This document shows, in pieces, positions 28,086 through 28,657 of a stretch of DNA of 28,657 nucleotides (its first letter is position 1; every line of letters starts with the position of its first letter). The notes beneath the pieces are model-generated. The model ran no database searches. It saw only the letters and a list, made by a program, of their open reading frames with translations, and had not been told where the DNA came from. The stretch is from Mycoplasma sp. CAG:472 (lineage in GTDB: Bacteria; Bacillota_I; Bacilli_A; RF39; UBA660): NCBI GenBank assembly GCA_000437315.1, contig FR899405.1, positions 1 through 28,657 on the forward strand. Direction: 5' to 3'. The translations under genes were made by a program, and so were the position numbers.

Positions 28086-28415
28086 GAAAGTTTCAACATA
28101 ATATCCTGTTAAAATATGATCTCTACCTAATCTTGATAAGTCTTTTACTACTACAAGATTAATTCTTTTGGCTTTGATATCTTCAATTAATCTCTGAAAT
28201 CCTGGTCTATCAAAAGTAGTACCAGAATATCCATCATCTACATATTCATCTACAAAAATAAATCCTTTTTCTTTGATAAAATTCATTAGTATATTTCTTT
28301 GATTAAGGACGCTCTCACTTTCAGATTCGTAAGATTTACCCTCATCAGCTTCTGATAATCTTATATAAATTCCTGCTTTGTAGTAATCTGGCATCACATT
28401 TAAAGTGTTATACAA
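27984..28415 (-). pseudogene. N-terminal catalytic part of the serine recombinase (split gene)
   Basis: The resolvase/integrase catalytic domain: nucleophile Ser21 in YIRLSEAD, the DEYVDDGYSGTTFDRPGF and VVKDLSRLGRD motifs, and GYYVETFFPENGIRFIS. It ends ten codons later (NDSATFQKME) where the tandem duplication shifts the frame. TTG 28415 is preferred: AAGGAG lies 7 bases upstream; a TTG at 28445 would put that site inside the gene. With the C-terminal part it would be the integrase of the right-hand element. Confidence 0.88.
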
Positions 28416-28433
28416 GCTTACTCTCCTTTCCTT

Positions 28434-28468
28434 GTTGTATAACAACTAAAGCCAATTAAATTATACCA
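28434..28468 (-). promoter_or_regulatory. Recombinase promoter with palindrome
   Basis: The minus strand reads TGGTATAAT (28468-28460), an extended -10. Between it and the gene, GTTGT-ATA-ACAAC (28434-28446) is a 13-base palindrome that may be an operator for autoregulation. Confidence 0.5.
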
Positions 28469-28493
28469 TACAAATTTAATTTGGCACATCGTG

Positions 28494-28586
28494 TCAGTCA
28501 CTATTTACCTTACTTTTAATAAATTTAATTACCAGTTCATTAAAATTAGGAGAATCATCTTTGAAAGTTTCTATTATATTAAACAT
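28494..28586 (-). CDS. 30-residue small protein upstream of the recombinase
   Basis: ATG 28586 follows GAGGTGG at spacing 6 and opens a 30-codon frame (MFNIIETFKDDSPNFNELVI..., ending KSKVNSD). It is acidic at the start and has no recognised family. It is the only readable frame between the recombinase promoter and the right-hand fragment, and its good ribosome site suggests it is translated. It may belong to the serine-recombinase element; function unknown. Confidence 0.45.
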   Translation of the reverse strand: MFNIIETFKDDSPNFNELVIKFIKSKVNSD

Positions 28587-28619
28587 AAGCCACCTCATTT
28601 AAGTTTATGAGTGTCTTTA

Positions 28620-28657
28620 TCAATTTATATCTTCCTCCATTTCTTTAAAACTTTCTA
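28620..28657 (-). CDS. 3' end of a gene entering from the right edge
   Basis: The last 38 bases have an open frame reading ESFKEMEEDIN then TGA. It is too short to identify. It may be the end of a gene upstream of the 30-residue ORF. Confidence 0.25.
   Translation of the reverse strand, partial: ESFKEMEEDIN

Noticed and set aside
1..28657. CRISPR array, insertion sequence with DDE transposase, or rRNA
   Set aside because: No regularly spaced repeats, transposase motifs or rRNA segments were seen.
1..28657. Alternative genetic code with TGA as Trp
   Set aside because: TGA ends several genes at the expected places (for example the VirB6-like gene) and Trp is encoded by TGG, so the standard code fits.

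Overview
The window is AT-rich, low-GC Gram-positive (Firmicutes/Bacilli-like) DNA. Shine-Dalgarno sites of the GGAGG type, sigma-A promoters, an HrcA/CIRCE-controlled clpB, a SleB-type hydrolase, a sortase with an LPXTG-like surface protein, and normal use of TGA as stop (for example the VirB6-like gene) all fit the standard bacterial code in a gut-type low-GC Gram-positive. I cannot name the species.

Layout. (1) Bases 1 to about 21,110 hold most of an integrative and conjugative element, with nearly every gene on the minus strand. Read in transcription order (high to low coordinates) it has: a regulatory end (two unrecognised proteins, an XRE repressor-like protein, a leader ORF with attenuator, an ArpU/sigma-like regulator and an orphan DNA methyltransferase); a type IV secretion operon (VirB2-like, two unknowns, a membrane-anchored Asn/Lys-rich protein, a thioester adhesin with its sortase, VirB6-like, PrgI/VirB3-like, a lipoprotein, small proteins, VirB4 ATPase, M23 peptidase); an oriT-like non-coding region; the relaxosome genes (a small hidden ribbon-helix-helix-like gene, a MobC-like protein, an HUH relaxase); a plus-strand double-XRE regulator; an unknown; and the VirD4 coupling protein. 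(2) At 20.83-21.18 kb there is an intact tRNA-Trp beside the promoter and 5' half of a second, interrupted tRNA-Trp, which looks like an attachment-site junction. (3) 21.2-21.7 kb has a promoter but no convincing gene and may encode a structured RNA. (4) 21.7-25.7 kb looks chromosomal: a membrane protein, a SleB-like hydrolase, clpB with CIRCE, and an amidase-LysM gene missing its 5' half. (5) From about 25.7 kb to the end is a second mobile element, with dinD under a LexA-like box and a serine recombinase broken by an 83-bp tandem duplication. It appears inserted in the amidase gene.

How it works together. The adhesin and sortase would hold mating cells together, the M23 enzyme would open the wall, the VirB-like proteins form the channel, and VirD4 delivers the relaxase-DNA complex from oriT. 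The methyltransferase may protect transferred DNA.

Most striking observation. Many genes of the conjugative element have a strong Shine-Dalgarno but, at the normal distance of about 7 bases, a near-cognate codon (ATA, ATT, ATC, CTG, GTA or TTA) instead of ATG/GTG/TTG. Protein ends expected for the families (VirB4, methyltransferase, membrane anchors) are only complete if these codons start translation. The clpB, dinD and other genes outside the element, and several inside it, use normal starts.
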